Assembly (NCBI RefSeq): GCF_010119975.1
Contig: NZ_CP048222.1
Coordinates: 2,501,501-2,565,500, forward strand
DNA: 64,000 bases
Source of the DNA: Rhodocytophaga rosea
GTDB taxonomy: Bacteria; Bacteroidota; Bacteroidia; Cytophagales; 172606-1
Direction of reading: 5' to 3'
The first letter of the stretch is position 1. The number at the start of each line of letters is the position of its first letter. This document shows positions 1-9,762 of this stretch, in pieces. A program made the translations under genes and the position numbers. The notes beneath the pieces are model-generated. The model did not search any database, was not told the DNA's origin, and worked only from the letters and a program-made list of their open reading frames with translations.

Positions 1-1767
1 ATATATGCTTATGTACAGCTGGCCAAACAGGCTGACCCCAAAAAAGTAGAAGAAAAACTCCCGGCTATGCTGGAAAAATACCGGGGAAAAGCACACCTGG
101 ATAAATTGACTTTGCAGCCCCTCAGCAACATTCATCTATATTCAGACCTGGATTATGAAGCCGAAATAAACGAAAACGGAACTACCGTGAAAATACTGGC
201 TGTAGTTGCATTGCTGCTTGCCCTGATTGCCTGGATTAATTTCATCAATCTTTCTACGGCCAGGGCGATGGTACGGGCCAAAGAAGTGGGTATCCGCAAG
301 GTGATTGGCTCCGGAAGGACTGAATTGATTAAACAATTTATTCTGGAAGCCCTTCTCCTCAACTGCATCAGTGCCATTTTTGCCATTACCATTGCTCAAC
401 TTTCGCTGCCACTGATTCAGGATTTTACCGGATGGGAATTACCAAAAGTATCTTTAATAGTTATGTTACGCTCACCAGTGTATGGCATCCAGTATCCGTT
501 TGTACTTCTGTTTATCCTGGGAAGTTTTCTTTCTGCACTGTATCCGGCATTTGTTTTATCTGCTTATTCGCCCATGCAAGTGTTAAAAGGGCAGTTTAAA
601 AATTCTGTGCAGGGGATATTACTGCGTAAAAGCCTGGTCGTTTTTCAATTCGCAGCTTCTGTTTTACTAATTGCGGCTACCATGGCTGTTTATCAGCAGC
701 TTTCCTACATGTTGAATGAAAACCTGGGTGTAAACATTGAAAAAACCCTGGTTATAGATGCTCCCAGCATTCATGAGGAAGGAGATAGGTATGCAGAGCA
801 GCTACAGATATTCAGAAACGAGTTGTTGCAAAACCCTTCCATTACCGGTTTTTCAGTCAGCAGCGATGTGCCCGGAAAACCCATTGGCTCCTCCAGAGGA
901 GGGGTAAAACGGGCGAATGCCGGCGAATTTGTGGGCAATCGTTATAATATAGCCTGGGTAGATGAATTCTATTTTCCACAATATGAGATCACCTTTCTGG
1001 CTGGCAGAAATTTCTCTCAAAACTTCTCTACTGATAAAAGCGAAGGCATCATACTCAATGAAACTGCCTGCCGCCAGTTAGGTTTTGCAAATCCACAAGC
1101 TGCGGTAGGTGAATATATTTTTGTTAACTGGCAGGACAAAAAGCAGGTGATTGGTGTAATTAAAGATTATCATCAGCATTTTCTGAAAGAGGCCCTCGAT
1201 CCGGTTTTGTATGAGTATGCCAAAAGAAGCCGCAATTATTTCTCCATTAAAATAAATGCATCCAACTTTTCCGAAACGATAGGACAAGTGCAACAGAAGT
1301 ATACCAGTACCTTTGCCGAAAATCCATTCAACTATTTCTTTCTGGATGCTTTTTATGATACACAATATAAATCAGACCGGCAGTTTCTGAAAATATTTGG
1401 TTTGTTTGCCAGCTTAGCCATTGCGGTTGCCTGTTTGGGTTTATTCGGATTAGCTTCGTTTACCATGGCCCAGCGGACGAAAGAAGTAGGGGTACGCAAA
1501 GTACTGGGAGCTTCAGTGAACGATATTGTACTGCTGCTCAGTAAAGATTTCATTCGTCTGGTACTGGTAGCATCATTCATTGCATGGCCTTTGGTGTACT
1601 GGGGCATCCATAGCTGGTTAAATAATTACGCCTTCCGGATCGGAATAAGTGCCTGGTTCTTAATTTTACCGGCGATACTATTGCTTCTGATAGCCCTGAC
1701 TACAATAAGTCTGCAAACCCTACAAGCCGCCAGAGCTAATCCGGTGAAATCGCTACGATATGAATAA
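1..1767 (+). CDS. FtsX/MacB-type ABC permease, 5' end outside window
   Basis: Partial gene: the frame is open from base 1, so the true start lies upstream and 588 residues are visible. An internal ATG at 67 is not the start. The visible part holds the end of the first periplasmic domain, an FtsX block of membrane helices with the family hallmark AKEVGIRKVIG (codons near 275-310), a second MacB-like periplasmic domain and a second FtsX block with TKEVGVRKVLGAS (near 1480-1515). It ends in NPVKSLRYE, as do its downstream paralogues. Two-module proteins of this kind are orphan inner-membrane permeases of the FtsX/MacB superfamily. They are thought to couple a partner ATPase to periplasmic work; substrate unknown. 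First of five tandem paralogues. Confidence 0.9.
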   Translation: MYAYVQLAKQADPKKVEEKLPAMLEKYRGKAHLDKLTLQPLSNIHLYSDLDYEAEINENGTTVKILAVVALLLALIAWINFINLSTARAMVRAKEVGIRKVIGSGRTELIKQFILEALLLNCISAIFAITIAQLSLPLIQDFTGWELPKVSLIVMLRSPVYGIQYPFVLLFILGSFLSALYPAFVLSAYSPMQVLKGQFKNSVQGILLRKSLVVFQFAASVLLIAATMAVYQQLSYMLNENLGVNIEKTLVIDAPSIHEEGDRYAEQLQIFRNELLQNPSITGFSVSSDVPGKPIGSSRGGVKRANAGEFVGNRYNIAWVDEFYFPQYEITFLAGRNFSQNFSTDKSEGIILNETACRQLGFANPQAAVGEYIFVNWQDKKQVIGVIKDYHQHFLKEALDPVLYEYAKRSRNYFSIKINASNFSETIGQVQQKYTSTFAENPFNYFFLDAFYDTQYKSDRQFLKIFGLFASLAIAVACLGLFGLASFTMAQRTKEVGVRKVLGASVNDIVLLLSKDFIRLVLVASFIAWPLVYWGIHSWLNNYAFRIGISAWFLILPAILLLLIALTTISLQTLQAARANPVKSLRYE

Positions 1768-1832
1768 TTGGAGCCTGTATTTTCAGGGCGGCACAAAATT
1801 ATATTAATAACTCATACAAAATAAGCCATTCC

Positions 1833-4262
1833 ATGCTACGCAACTATCTACTTACAGCTTACCGGAATTTAAAACGGCAAAAGGCTTTTTCGGCAATTAA
1901 TATTCTGGGTCTGGGGGTGGGCATGGCTGCGTTTTTACTTATTCTGCAATATATCCGCCATGAGCTGAGTTACGATAGGTTCCACGAAAAGGGAGAAAGA
2001 ATATACCGGGTAGGCACCAGTTTTTATAAGGAAGGAGTACCTACAGAGTATGCCACTACTTTTCTTGGATTGGGGCCAGCTATGAAAGCAGATTTCCCGG
2101 AAATAAGTGAGTTTACCCGCTTGTGTTTCCGCAGAGGGGTTGTGTCTTACAAAGCAGGGACATTTACTGAAGAGAACCTGTATTTCGCTGATCCAGGCTT
2201 TCTCCAGATGTTCTCATTCCGTATGCAACCCGGAAGCACTGCTACTTTGAAAGCACCCAATGAAGTGATTATTTCCCAATCGGCAGCCAGGAAGTATTTT
2301 GGTCAGGAAAATCCCTTAGGAAAAGTAATGAAGCTGAAAAGTAGATTGTTTGAGCAAGATGTAACCGTAAGAGGAGTATTTGCCGATTTACCTACTAACT
2401 CTCACCTTCGCATAGATTTTTTGGCTTCTGTTCAGACTTTGGTAAGCCACCTGGGAAATGAACGCCTCAATGGATGGGACAGCATAGATCATTACACGTA
2501 TGTTCTCTTGCGTGAAGAAGCCTATGTGCAAAACTTAAACGCTAAATTTCCGGCATTTCTTGATAAATATCTGGGTACACTCTGGGGAGAAAGTGGAGTT
2601 GGGCTAGGCCAGAACCGGATAGGATTTGTGCTAACGCCTTTATTAAACATTCACCTGCATTCCAGACTGCAGGATGAGGCTGAAACAAATGGTGATATTG
2701 CCATCGTACGCTTGTTAATGCTGATTGCCGCTTTTATTTTGCTGCTGGCTTGTATCAACTATATTAATTTATCTACGGCCAGGGCAATGGAACGGGCCAA
2801 AGAAGTAGCGGTAAGAAAAGTAATTGGCGCCAGCCGCCTGCAGATAATCAGGCAATTCTTCCTGGAATCGCTGCTGCTCAATTTAGTAGGTATCATACTG
2901 GCATTTACCCTAGCGCAAGTAGCCAGTCCCTGGATAAACAGTCTGTCTGGGAAAGCCTTTTATGTATTCAACTGGCAGGATACTACTTTATGGTTCTCTC
3001 TGGTAAGTATCTTCATTGCAACTACGTTTCTATCAGGAATATATCCGGCTTTTATACTGTCTTCTTTTAGGCCAGTAGTGGCTTTAAAAGGAAAAGTTCA
3101 TGCTACTACTGAAGTGTTCTCCTTCAGAAAAATGCTCATTGTACTTCAGTTCGTAGTGGCCATTCTACTGGTAAGCGGAACCTATGCGGTGTACAAGCAA
3201 ATGCAGTTTATGCAGGAATATAATTTAGGCATGAATATCGATCAATTGCTGGTTGTAAAAGCTCCACTGTTGAGAGAAGCCGATTCTGTATTTAGTCAGA
3301 AAGCAGAGGTTTTCAAACATCAACTCCTGTCACAAGCCAACATTAACAAAGTTACGGTTTCTTCCTCCGTACCCAATACTGGTATGTATGGCACCATTGG
3401 AGCAGTAGGCAGATTAGGTACGAAACCGGAAAATGAAGACTTTAGGTTTCACCATATCTATGCAGATACCGATTTTATTTCTACCTATGGTCTGCAAGTT
3501 CTGGCTGGCAGAAGTTTTTCGAAAGATCTGTCTACAGATAAAAACAATCTGATTCTAAGTGAAAGAGCCATACAAATACTGGGCTTTCAAAGTCCGGAGG
3601 CAGCCGTAAACCAGCGGATTCAGTATGAGGGGGAGAAAACCATCATAGGCGTAATCAAAGATTTTCATCAGTATTCGGTAGCCAAAGAAGTGATTCCCAT
3701 TATTCTGGAACTACGCACCAACGACCGGAAGTTTTTCTCAGCCAAAGTAAATACCAGTAAACTCACGCAGACCATCGCTTCCGTACAGGAATCTTACGAA
3801 AAATTATATCCGGGCAGTCCGTTTGAGTATTTCTTTATGGATGAGCATTTTGCCAGCCAGTACGAAGCCGATAAACGGTTCGGGCAGGTATTCAGTGTGT
3901 TTTCAGGCATGGCAATTTTTATTGCCTGCCTCGGCTTATTTGGCTTGGTTTCCTATACTACTATTCAGCGAGGTAAAGAAATAGGCGTGAGAAAAGTGCT
4001 GGGGGCTACCCTAACTTCCTTATTACTGCTGCTGTCCAGAGACTTTATGAAGCTGGTAGTACTGGCACTTGTGATTGCCTGCCCGGTGGCATACTGGAGT
4101 ATCCAGCAATGGCTCTCCGGGTATGCCAGTCACACACCTATTGCCTTAGATTTCTTTCTCATACCAGGTATCTCTGTGCTGCTGATTGCTTTCTTCACCA
4201 TCAGTTACCAGACAATTAAATCAGCCAGGGAAAATCCGGTGAAAGCTTTGAGAAATGAATAA
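1833..4262 (+). CDS. Two-module FtsX/MacB-type ABC permease
   Basis: 809 residues, full length. It starts with MLRNYLLTAYRNLKRQK, a short cytoplasmic leader shared by the whole array, then a first transmembrane helix (about residues 20-42), a MacB-like periplasmic domain (about 45-285), three helices with the hallmark AKEVAVRKVIGAS (about 322-335), a second helix and periplasmic domain (about 430-680), and a final FtsX block with KEIGVRKVLGAT. A conserved FEYFFMDEHF motif just before the last membrane block is found in all five copies. No ATP-binding domain is present and none is encoded beside it. It lies 65 bases after the preceding permease and may be cotranscribed. Substrate cannot be told from sequence. 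Confidence 0.92.
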   Translation: MLRNYLLTAYRNLKRQKAFSAINILGLGVGMAAFLLILQYIRHELSYDRFHEKGERIYRVGTSFYKEGVPTEYATTFLGLGPAMKADFPEISEFTRLCFRRGVVSYKAGTFTEENLYFADPGFLQMFSFRMQPGSTATLKAPNEVIISQSAARKYFGQENPLGKVMKLKSRLFEQDVTVRGVFADLPTNSHLRIDFLASVQTLVSHLGNERLNGWDSIDHYTYVLLREEAYVQNLNAKFPAFLDKYLGTLWGESGVGLGQNRIGFVLTPLLNIHLHSRLQDEAETNGDIAIVRLLMLIAAFILLLACINYINLSTARAMERAKEVAVRKVIGASRLQIIRQFFLESLLLNLVGIILAFTLAQVASPWINSLSGKAFYVFNWQDTTLWFSLVSIFIATTFLSGIYPAFILSSFRPVVALKGKVHATTEVFSFRKMLIVLQFVVAILLVSGTYAVYKQMQFMQEYNLGMNIDQLLVVKAPLLREADSVFSQKAEVFKHQLLSQANINKVTVSSSVPNTGMYGTIGAVGRLGTKPENEDFRFHHIYADTDFISTYGLQVLAGRSFSKDLSTDKNNLILSERAIQILGFQSPEAAVNQRIQYEGEKTIIGVIKDFHQYSVAKEVIPIILELRTNDRKFFSAKVNTSKLTQTIASVQESYEKLYPGSPFEYFFMDEHFASQYEADKRFGQVFSVFSGMAIFIACLGLFGLVSYTTIQRGKEIGVRKVLGATLTSLLLLLSRDFMKLVVLALVIACPVAYWSIQQWLSGYASHTPIALDFFLIPGISVLLIAFFTISYQTIKSARENPVKALRNE

Positions 4263-4426
4263 CCGACCGCAGATAATAATGATTGAAATGATCAACAGGA
4301 TAAAAGATACCAAGATAAAAATCCTGTTAATCCTTTAATCCTGAAAATCCTGGTTCCAGACGATCATCTGTGTAATCTGCGGTCCAGATTCCAGACAACA
4401 ATAGTACTTCCTTACATCTACTCTCT
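4263..4426. repeat. Intergenic repeat between permease genes
   Basis: This spacer holds a perfect 9-base inverted pair, ACCGCAGAT at 4266-4274 and ATCTGCGGT at 4375-4383. Between them lie clustered AATCCTG-type words and AATCCTGGTTCCAGAC (4346-4361), which matches 15 of 16 bases of a word in the next permease spacer (7284-7299, and inverted at 7198-7213). It looks like a degenerate dispersed repeat, not a gene. It could fold into mRNA structure between the genes. Confidence 0.5.
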
Positions 4427-7150
4427 ATGCTCCGCAACTATCTCACCATCGCTTACCGCAACCTTACCAAGCACAAAGCTTTCTCTTTCACCAACAGCCT
4501 GGGCTTAGCCGTAGGCATGGCCGCCTGTTTACTGGTATTACAGTATGTTGTTTTTGAGTTCAGCTATGATAGCTTTCATACCCAGGCAGACCATATTTAC
4601 CGCCTGGCTGGCCGTCGTTTTGTAGCCGGACAATTAGATGGGGAAAGTGCCCAAAGCTACCATGCTGCCGGACCTACTTTGCAGAAAGAAGTGCCGGGAA
4701 TTTCACAATTTACCAGACTGCGAAGCTGGTACGGCAATACCATGGTGAGCCATATAGCCGGACAGCAAACTACCATGTTTCAGCCGGTTGTTATCCGTAC
4801 CAAACAATTTACTGACTCCACATCGGTATTGCTTGCCGGAAATTTCAATGGGTGGAATCCGAATGAAAATCCTATGCAACGTGAAGGCAATGAATGGGTG
4901 GCCCGGCTCAATCTCGTTCCAGGCAAATACAGCTATAAGTTTGTAGTAAACGGAAACTGGGTGAACGATAAGGATAATCCGCTGGTGGATACTACTGACA
5001 ATAACAATTCCCTGTTTTTTGTAGCAGAAACCGAAAATTATAAAAAAGCGGCGCAAACATTTAGGGAAGTATCTTTTAAGGAAGATGGTATTTACTTCGC
5101 AGATGCCACCTTTTTTAATGTGTTTACTTTTCCATTGATCAAAGGAAATCCGAAAACAGCCCTGCACGAATCGAATTCGGTAGTAATCTCTGAATCAATC
5201 GCCCGCAAGCATTTCGGCAGTGAAGACCCGATGGGCAAACTGATCAGCTTCCGGCAAAATGATAATGCCCAGCCTAAACTGATTACCGGCGTTTTCAAAG
5301 ATGTACCTGCCAATTCTCATTTGCAATTCAATTTCCTGCTTTCGTACCGTTCGCTGGGCAGCGACTTAGATATGAACTGGCAGTGGTTTCAAACCTACAC
5401 CTACGTAGTATTGGCGCCTGGCGTAAAACCTGCAGAAGTAGAGGCAAACTTTCCGGCTATTATTGACAAATACAGAGGTCCTGCACTACAGGCTGACAAT
5501 GCCAAAGAAGAATTATTTCTGCAGCCCCTTCAACAAATACACTTATACTCCGATCTTAAGCGCGAAATTGGGGTAAACAATTCTATTACCACCATTTATT
5601 TTCTCCTCATCATTGCAACATTCATCCTGATACTGGCCTGGGTGAATTACATCAATTTATCTACCGCCCGTTCCATTGAAAGAGCCAAGGAGGTAGGCAT
5701 ACGCAAAGTGGTAGGTGCCAGCCGTTCTCAACTAATAGGCCAGTTTATGGCAGAATCCCTGGTATTGAATGTACTGGCAGCCGTATTTGCCATGACACTC
5801 GTGCAGGTGGCTCTCCCCTATTTTAACGATTTTACCGGACAGCAAATGCCTTTAACCTTATGGAAAGAGTCTACTTTCTGGCTGTTATTTATTGGCTTAT
5901 TTATGGCAGGAACACTCTTTTCTGGTTTATATCCGGCCTTTGCCCTTTCCTCTTTTCAGCCGGTTTCGGTAGTAAAAGGAAAATGGCGGAGTTCTGCCAG
6001 TGGTATTATGCTGCGGAAAAGCCTGGTGGTATTCCAGTTTGTGATTTCGGTACTGCTGATTACCGGCACTTTTACCGTATACCGCCAGATCGATTTCATG
6101 CAAAACCAGGATCTGGGGATCAATATTGATCAGATTATGGTAGTAAAATCACCGTTTATTGTCAACAATAAGCAGTTTAGCCAGAAGTTTGATGTATTCC
6201 GTAACCAGGTACTGCAATACCCCAATGTAAGGCATTTTGCCTCTACGGATGTCGTGCCAGGCATGGAAGATATGTATTCCGATAATGGCATCAAACGGGA
6301 AGGTAGTGAAGACATCAGCCTATCTATGTTTAGCCTGATCTGGGCCGATTATGATTTTATTTCTACGTATGGTATCAAATTACTCGCCGGACGGGCATTC
6401 TCTAAAGACTTCAGCACTGACAAGGAAGGCGCTATTATCAACGAAGCAGCAGCAAAAGCCCTGGGATTTGCAAGCGCGCAGGAAGCGGTGAATAATAACA
6501 TTATGTATGGAAAAGATAATAAATACAAGGTAGTCGGCGTAATAAATAACTATCACCAGAAAACCTTGAAAAGCGATTATGTACCAATGATTTTTCTGCT
6601 GAATCCCCAAGATGGCCGCTGTTACTCCATTAAAATAGAGGCGAAAGATGCAGGAAATACAGTGGCAGCCATTGAAAAAGCTTATCAATCGGTGTTTCCC
6701 GGAAATCCTTTCGAGTACTTTTTTCTGGATGAATTTTTCGATTCCCAGTATAAAACTGACCGGCATTTCCGTCGCATATTTACTTTGTTTGCAACGCTTG
6801 CCATATTTGTGGCCTGCCTGGGTTTACTCGGACTGGCTTCCTTTGCTACCGTTCAGCGCACTAAAGAGATTGGTATCCGCAAAATACTCGGAGCCTCCGT
6901 GAATCAAATTATTTACCTGCTTTCCAAAGATTTTCTGGGACTGGTATTACTGGCCAACCTGATTGCCTGGCCTTTGGCGTACTGGGCCATGTATGAATGG
7001 CTTTCAACCTATGCATTCCGCATTAACATTAATCCCTGGCTGTTTATCATTCCAAGTATTCTGGTGTTTGTAATTGCCCTGCTGACGGTGAGCCTGCAAA
7101 CGATTAAATCTGCCAAATCGAATCCGGTCAAAAGCCTGCGGTATGAATAA
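4427..7150 (+). CDS. Two-module FtsX/MacB-type permease with inserted CBM48-like domain
   Basis: 907 residues, about 97 longer than its four paralogues. The extra length sits in the first periplasmic domain, about residues 122-203. It contains LLAGNFNGWNPNENPM, then a GKYSYKFVVNGNW segment and DNPLVDTTDNNNS. These are signatures of the CBM48/AMPK glycogen-binding beta-sandwich (FNGW...M, Y.YKF.VDG.W..D..NP). The remainder is the usual pattern: leader MLRNYLTIAYRN, helix 20-42, periplasmic domain, FtsX block with AKEVGIRKVVGAS, second periplasmic domain, FEYFFLDEFF, and the last FtsX block with KEIGIRKILGAS. The reading frame is intact on both sides, so this is a real domain insertion. Inference: the protein may sense or bind a glycan in the periplasm; the domain could also serve only protein contacts. 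Confidence 0.92.
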   Translation: MLRNYLTIAYRNLTKHKAFSFTNSLGLAVGMAACLLVLQYVVFEFSYDSFHTQADHIYRLAGRRFVAGQLDGESAQSYHAAGPTLQKEVPGISQFTRLRSWYGNTMVSHIAGQQTTMFQPVVIRTKQFTDSTSVLLAGNFNGWNPNENPMQREGNEWVARLNLVPGKYSYKFVVNGNWVNDKDNPLVDTTDNNNSLFFVAETENYKKAAQTFREVSFKEDGIYFADATFFNVFTFPLIKGNPKTALHESNSVVISESIARKHFGSEDPMGKLISFRQNDNAQPKLITGVFKDVPANSHLQFNFLLSYRSLGSDLDMNWQWFQTYTYVVLAPGVKPAEVEANFPAIIDKYRGPALQADNAKEELFLQPLQQIHLYSDLKREIGVNNSITTIYFLLIIATFILILAWVNYINLSTARSIERAKEVGIRKVVGASRSQLIGQFMAESLVLNVLAAVFAMTLVQVALPYFNDFTGQQMPLTLWKESTFWLLFIGLFMAGTLFSGLYPAFALSSFQPVSVVKGKWRSSASGIMLRKSLVVFQFVISVLLITGTFTVYRQIDFMQNQDLGINIDQIMVVKSPFIVNNKQFSQKFDVFRNQVLQYPNVRHFASTDVVPGMEDMYSDNGIKREGSEDISLSMFSLIWADYDFISTYGIKLLAGRAFSKDFSTDKEGAIINEAAAKALGFASAQEAVNNNIMYGKDNKYKVVGVINNYHQKTLKSDYVPMIFLLNPQDGRCYSIKIEAKDAGNTVAAIEKAYQSVFPGNPFEYFFLDEFFDSQYKTDRHFRRIFTLFATLAIFVACLGLLGLASFATVQRTKEIGIRKILGASVNQIIYLLSKDFLGLVLLANLIAWPLAYWAMYEWLSTYAFRININPWLFIIPSILVFVIALLTVSLQTIKSAKSNPVKSLRYE

Positions 7151-7197
7151 GCTTGTACCACAGATCAGGCAGATTGTTCTGATAAGGAAGAATAATG

Positions 7198-7299
7198 GTC
7201 TGGAACCTGGATTATAGGGATTAAGGGATTCGCAGGATCAAAATTAAACGCAGAAAATATCCGGTAATTCTTCTACTCCTCAAAATCCAGGTGCCAGAC
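7198..7299. repeat. Imperfect inverted repeat in permease spacer
   Basis: GTCTGGAACCTGGATT at 7198-7213 pairs with AATCCAGGTGCCAGAC at 7284-7299 (15 of 16 positions). The second arm also resembles 4346-4361 in the preceding spacer, so the element predates or spread during the gene duplications. No ORF is supported here. It lies between two co-directional permease genes and may be a mobile palindrome or an mRNA structure. Confidence 0.5.
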
Positions 7300-7329
7300 A
7301 ATATTTACAAATTATAACTTCAAAAAGAT

Positions 7330-9762
7330 ATGCTTCGTAATTACCTCACTATCGCCTACCGGAATTTGCTCCGGCATAAAGTATTTTCGCTGCTCAATAT
7401 TTCCGGACTGGCTATTGGCATGTCGGCTTGTTTGCTCATTCTGCAATATGTGAGTGTTGAAATGAGTTTCGATGATTTTCATACAAAAGGAGATAGAATT
7501 TACCGGGTTCGTTTTGATGAAAGCCATAATGGCGTAGTTGGCCATAGCAGTGCAGGCAGTTCGCCCGGCGTAGGTCCGGCAATGAAACGGGAATTTCCGG
7601 AAGTGGAAGAAATAGTACGCCTGTGCGACATGGATCACTGGAATTACATTTTCACTTACAAAGACCTGGTACTCTCACAAAAGAATGTATTCATGGCAGA
7701 TGCGACTTTCTTTAACATGTTTTCCTACAAACTGATTTCTGGTAATCCCCAAACGGCCTTAACTTCTCCCAGGCATATGGTACTTAGCGAGTCTACGGCT
7801 AAAAAATATTTCAGAGGCGAAAATGCGCTGGGCAAACAAATGATGGTATATACTAATCAGGGCAAGGGGCTTTATACAATCAGCGGTGTTATGGAAGATA
7901 TGCCGGCCAATTCGCACCTGGACTGTAAAGTATTACTCTCCTACTCTACCCTGGTTACACTAGACAAAGGCGCCCAAACCAGCTGGAACTGGAATGCTTT
8001 TTTAACCTATGTATTGCTCAAACCCGGCGTAGAAAAGCTGAATGTTGAAAATAAGTTTCCTGGCCTGATACAAACTTATAAAGGCGAAGCATTAGCCGGA
8101 ACCAACGTAAGCTGGCAATTATCTTTGCAAGCCCTGAAAGATATTCACCTGTTTTCTAACCTGAAATTTGAAGCGAAACCCAATGGAAATTATACGTCTG
8201 TGTATCTGCTTGCCGGAATTGCTGTGATCATCCTCATTATCGCCTGGGCCAATTACATTAATATGACCACAGCCAAAGCCATGGAAAGAGCCAAAGAAGT
8301 CGGTATCCGGAAAGTGATTGGTTCACACAGAAATCAACTCATGCTGCAATTTTTGACTGAGTCATTTTTGCTCAACGCAGCAGCGTTAATTATTGCTTTA
8401 TCTCTGGTGCAAGTCTTGCAGCCTCTATTTGGCCAGCTGACCGGGCAAAAGATGTTCACCCTGGCATATTCTTATTCCTTCTGGACAGGTTTACTGCTGT
8501 TACTCATGGTGGGCAGTGTACTTTCAGGCCTGTATCCGGCTTTTATATTGTCTTCCTTCCGGCCAATTACGGTACTTAAAGGGAACATAGCCAGAACTCG
8601 GCAGGGGATTTATTTGCGAAAAAGCCTGGTTATTGTACAGTTTACCTTATCTGTATTACTCATATCTGGCACACTAGCGATTTACAGGCAATTGCAATAT
8701 ATGCAGCAGGTAGATCTGGGTCTGAACCTGGATCAGGTATTGGTGTTTAAAAGCCAGAATGTATTTCCGAAAGATACTGATCTGGTACAATCCACCAGAA
8801 CACTCAAAGAATTATTGCAGAAACATTCATCCATACAAGCAGTTACTACCTCGAGCAGTATTCCTGGGGAAGCTATTACCTGGGCGACCAACGATTTCCG
8901 CCGGGCAGGAACAGCTTTTACACAGGCGAATGATTTCTCGGTGATGAGCGCCGATCATGATTTTGCCCGTACCTTGGATCTGCAATTACTGGCTGGACGG
9001 TTCTTTTCCCCTACTATTGCTACAAACCAGGAATCTGTTGTCATTAACGAAGCGGCCTTACAAGCATTTGGATTTACTTCTCCCCAGCAAGCACTAAATG
9101 AAGTGATTATTTCTGATGATTTCCAGTTTAAGCACCGCATTATTGGAGTCGTAAAAAACTTCCACCAGCAATCCCTGCAGAACCGGCACCGTCCCCTGAT
9201 CTTTACTTATCAGGAAGTATGGTTTAATAATTATTATGAGGTAAAACTAAATGCTGCTGATCTGCAAGAAACCATTGCCTATATTAAAACTCAGTTTGAG
9301 AGGGTATTTCCAGGCAATCCTTTCGATTACTTTTTCCTCGACGATTTCTTCAACCAGCAATACCAGGCCGACAGGCAATTTGGAAAAGTGTTCAGCTTGT
9401 TTTCAAGTCTGGCGATTTTTGTGGCCTGCCTGGGTTTATTAGGCTTAGCTTCTTTTGCCACACTGCAACGGACCAAAGAAATCGGTGTACGCAAAGTATT
9501 AGGTGCTTCGGTTTCAAATATTGTAATCCTGCTTTCCAGAGAGTTTATCGGGCTGATTCTGGTCGCTAACCTGATTGCATGGCCTCTGGCTTATTGGGGA
9601 ATTAGTCTTTGGCTGGAGAATTACGCTTTCCATATTACACCTAGTGTCTGGTTGCTGCTGCTGCCTAGTGTTCTGGTATGTGCCATTGCTTTGTTTACAG
9701 TAAGTATTCAAACTATAAAAGCCGCCCAAACCAATCCAGTGAGAAGCCTGCGCTATGAATAG
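7330..9762 (+). CDS. Two-module FtsX/MacB-type ABC permease
   Basis: 810 residues with the common array architecture: leader MLRNYLTIAYRNLLRHK, helix at about 20-42, MacB-like periplasmic domain, FtsX block with AKEVGIRKVIGSHR (about 325-338), second periplasmic domain, FDYFFLDDFFNQQY, and the final FtsX block with KEIGVRKVLGAS. It ends in NPVRSLRYE. It has no carbohydrate-binding insertion, unlike the gene upstream. It follows that gene by 179 bases, a spacer containing an inverted repeat, so it may have its own transcript. Role: orphan inner-membrane permease; cargo unknown. Confidence 0.92.
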   Translation: MLRNYLTIAYRNLLRHKVFSLLNISGLAIGMSACLLILQYVSVEMSFDDFHTKGDRIYRVRFDESHNGVVGHSSAGSSPGVGPAMKREFPEVEEIVRLCDMDHWNYIFTYKDLVLSQKNVFMADATFFNMFSYKLISGNPQTALTSPRHMVLSESTAKKYFRGENALGKQMMVYTNQGKGLYTISGVMEDMPANSHLDCKVLLSYSTLVTLDKGAQTSWNWNAFLTYVLLKPGVEKLNVENKFPGLIQTYKGEALAGTNVSWQLSLQALKDIHLFSNLKFEAKPNGNYTSVYLLAGIAVIILIIAWANYINMTTAKAMERAKEVGIRKVIGSHRNQLMLQFLTESFLLNAAALIIALSLVQVLQPLFGQLTGQKMFTLAYSYSFWTGLLLLLMVGSVLSGLYPAFILSSFRPITVLKGNIARTRQGIYLRKSLVIVQFTLSVLLISGTLAIYRQLQYMQQVDLGLNLDQVLVFKSQNVFPKDTDLVQSTRTLKELLQKHSSIQAVTTSSSIPGEAITWATNDFRRAGTAFTQANDFSVMSADHDFARTLDLQLLAGRFFSPTIATNQESVVINEAALQAFGFTSPQQALNEVIISDDFQFKHRIIGVVKNFHQQSLQNRHRPLIFTYQEVWFNNYYEVKLNAADLQETIAYIKTQFERVFPGNPFDYFFLDDFFNQQYQADRQFGKVFSLFSSLAIFVACLGLLGLASFATLQRTKEIGVRKVLGASVSNIVILLSREFIGLILVANLIAWPLAYWGISLWLENYAFHITPSVWLLLLPSVLVCAIALFTVSIQTIKAAQTNPVRSLRYE

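Noticed and set aside
67-1767. ATG at 67 as the start of the first permease
   Set aside because: The same frame is open back to base 1 and the paralogues have about 220 more residues, so this is an internal Met.
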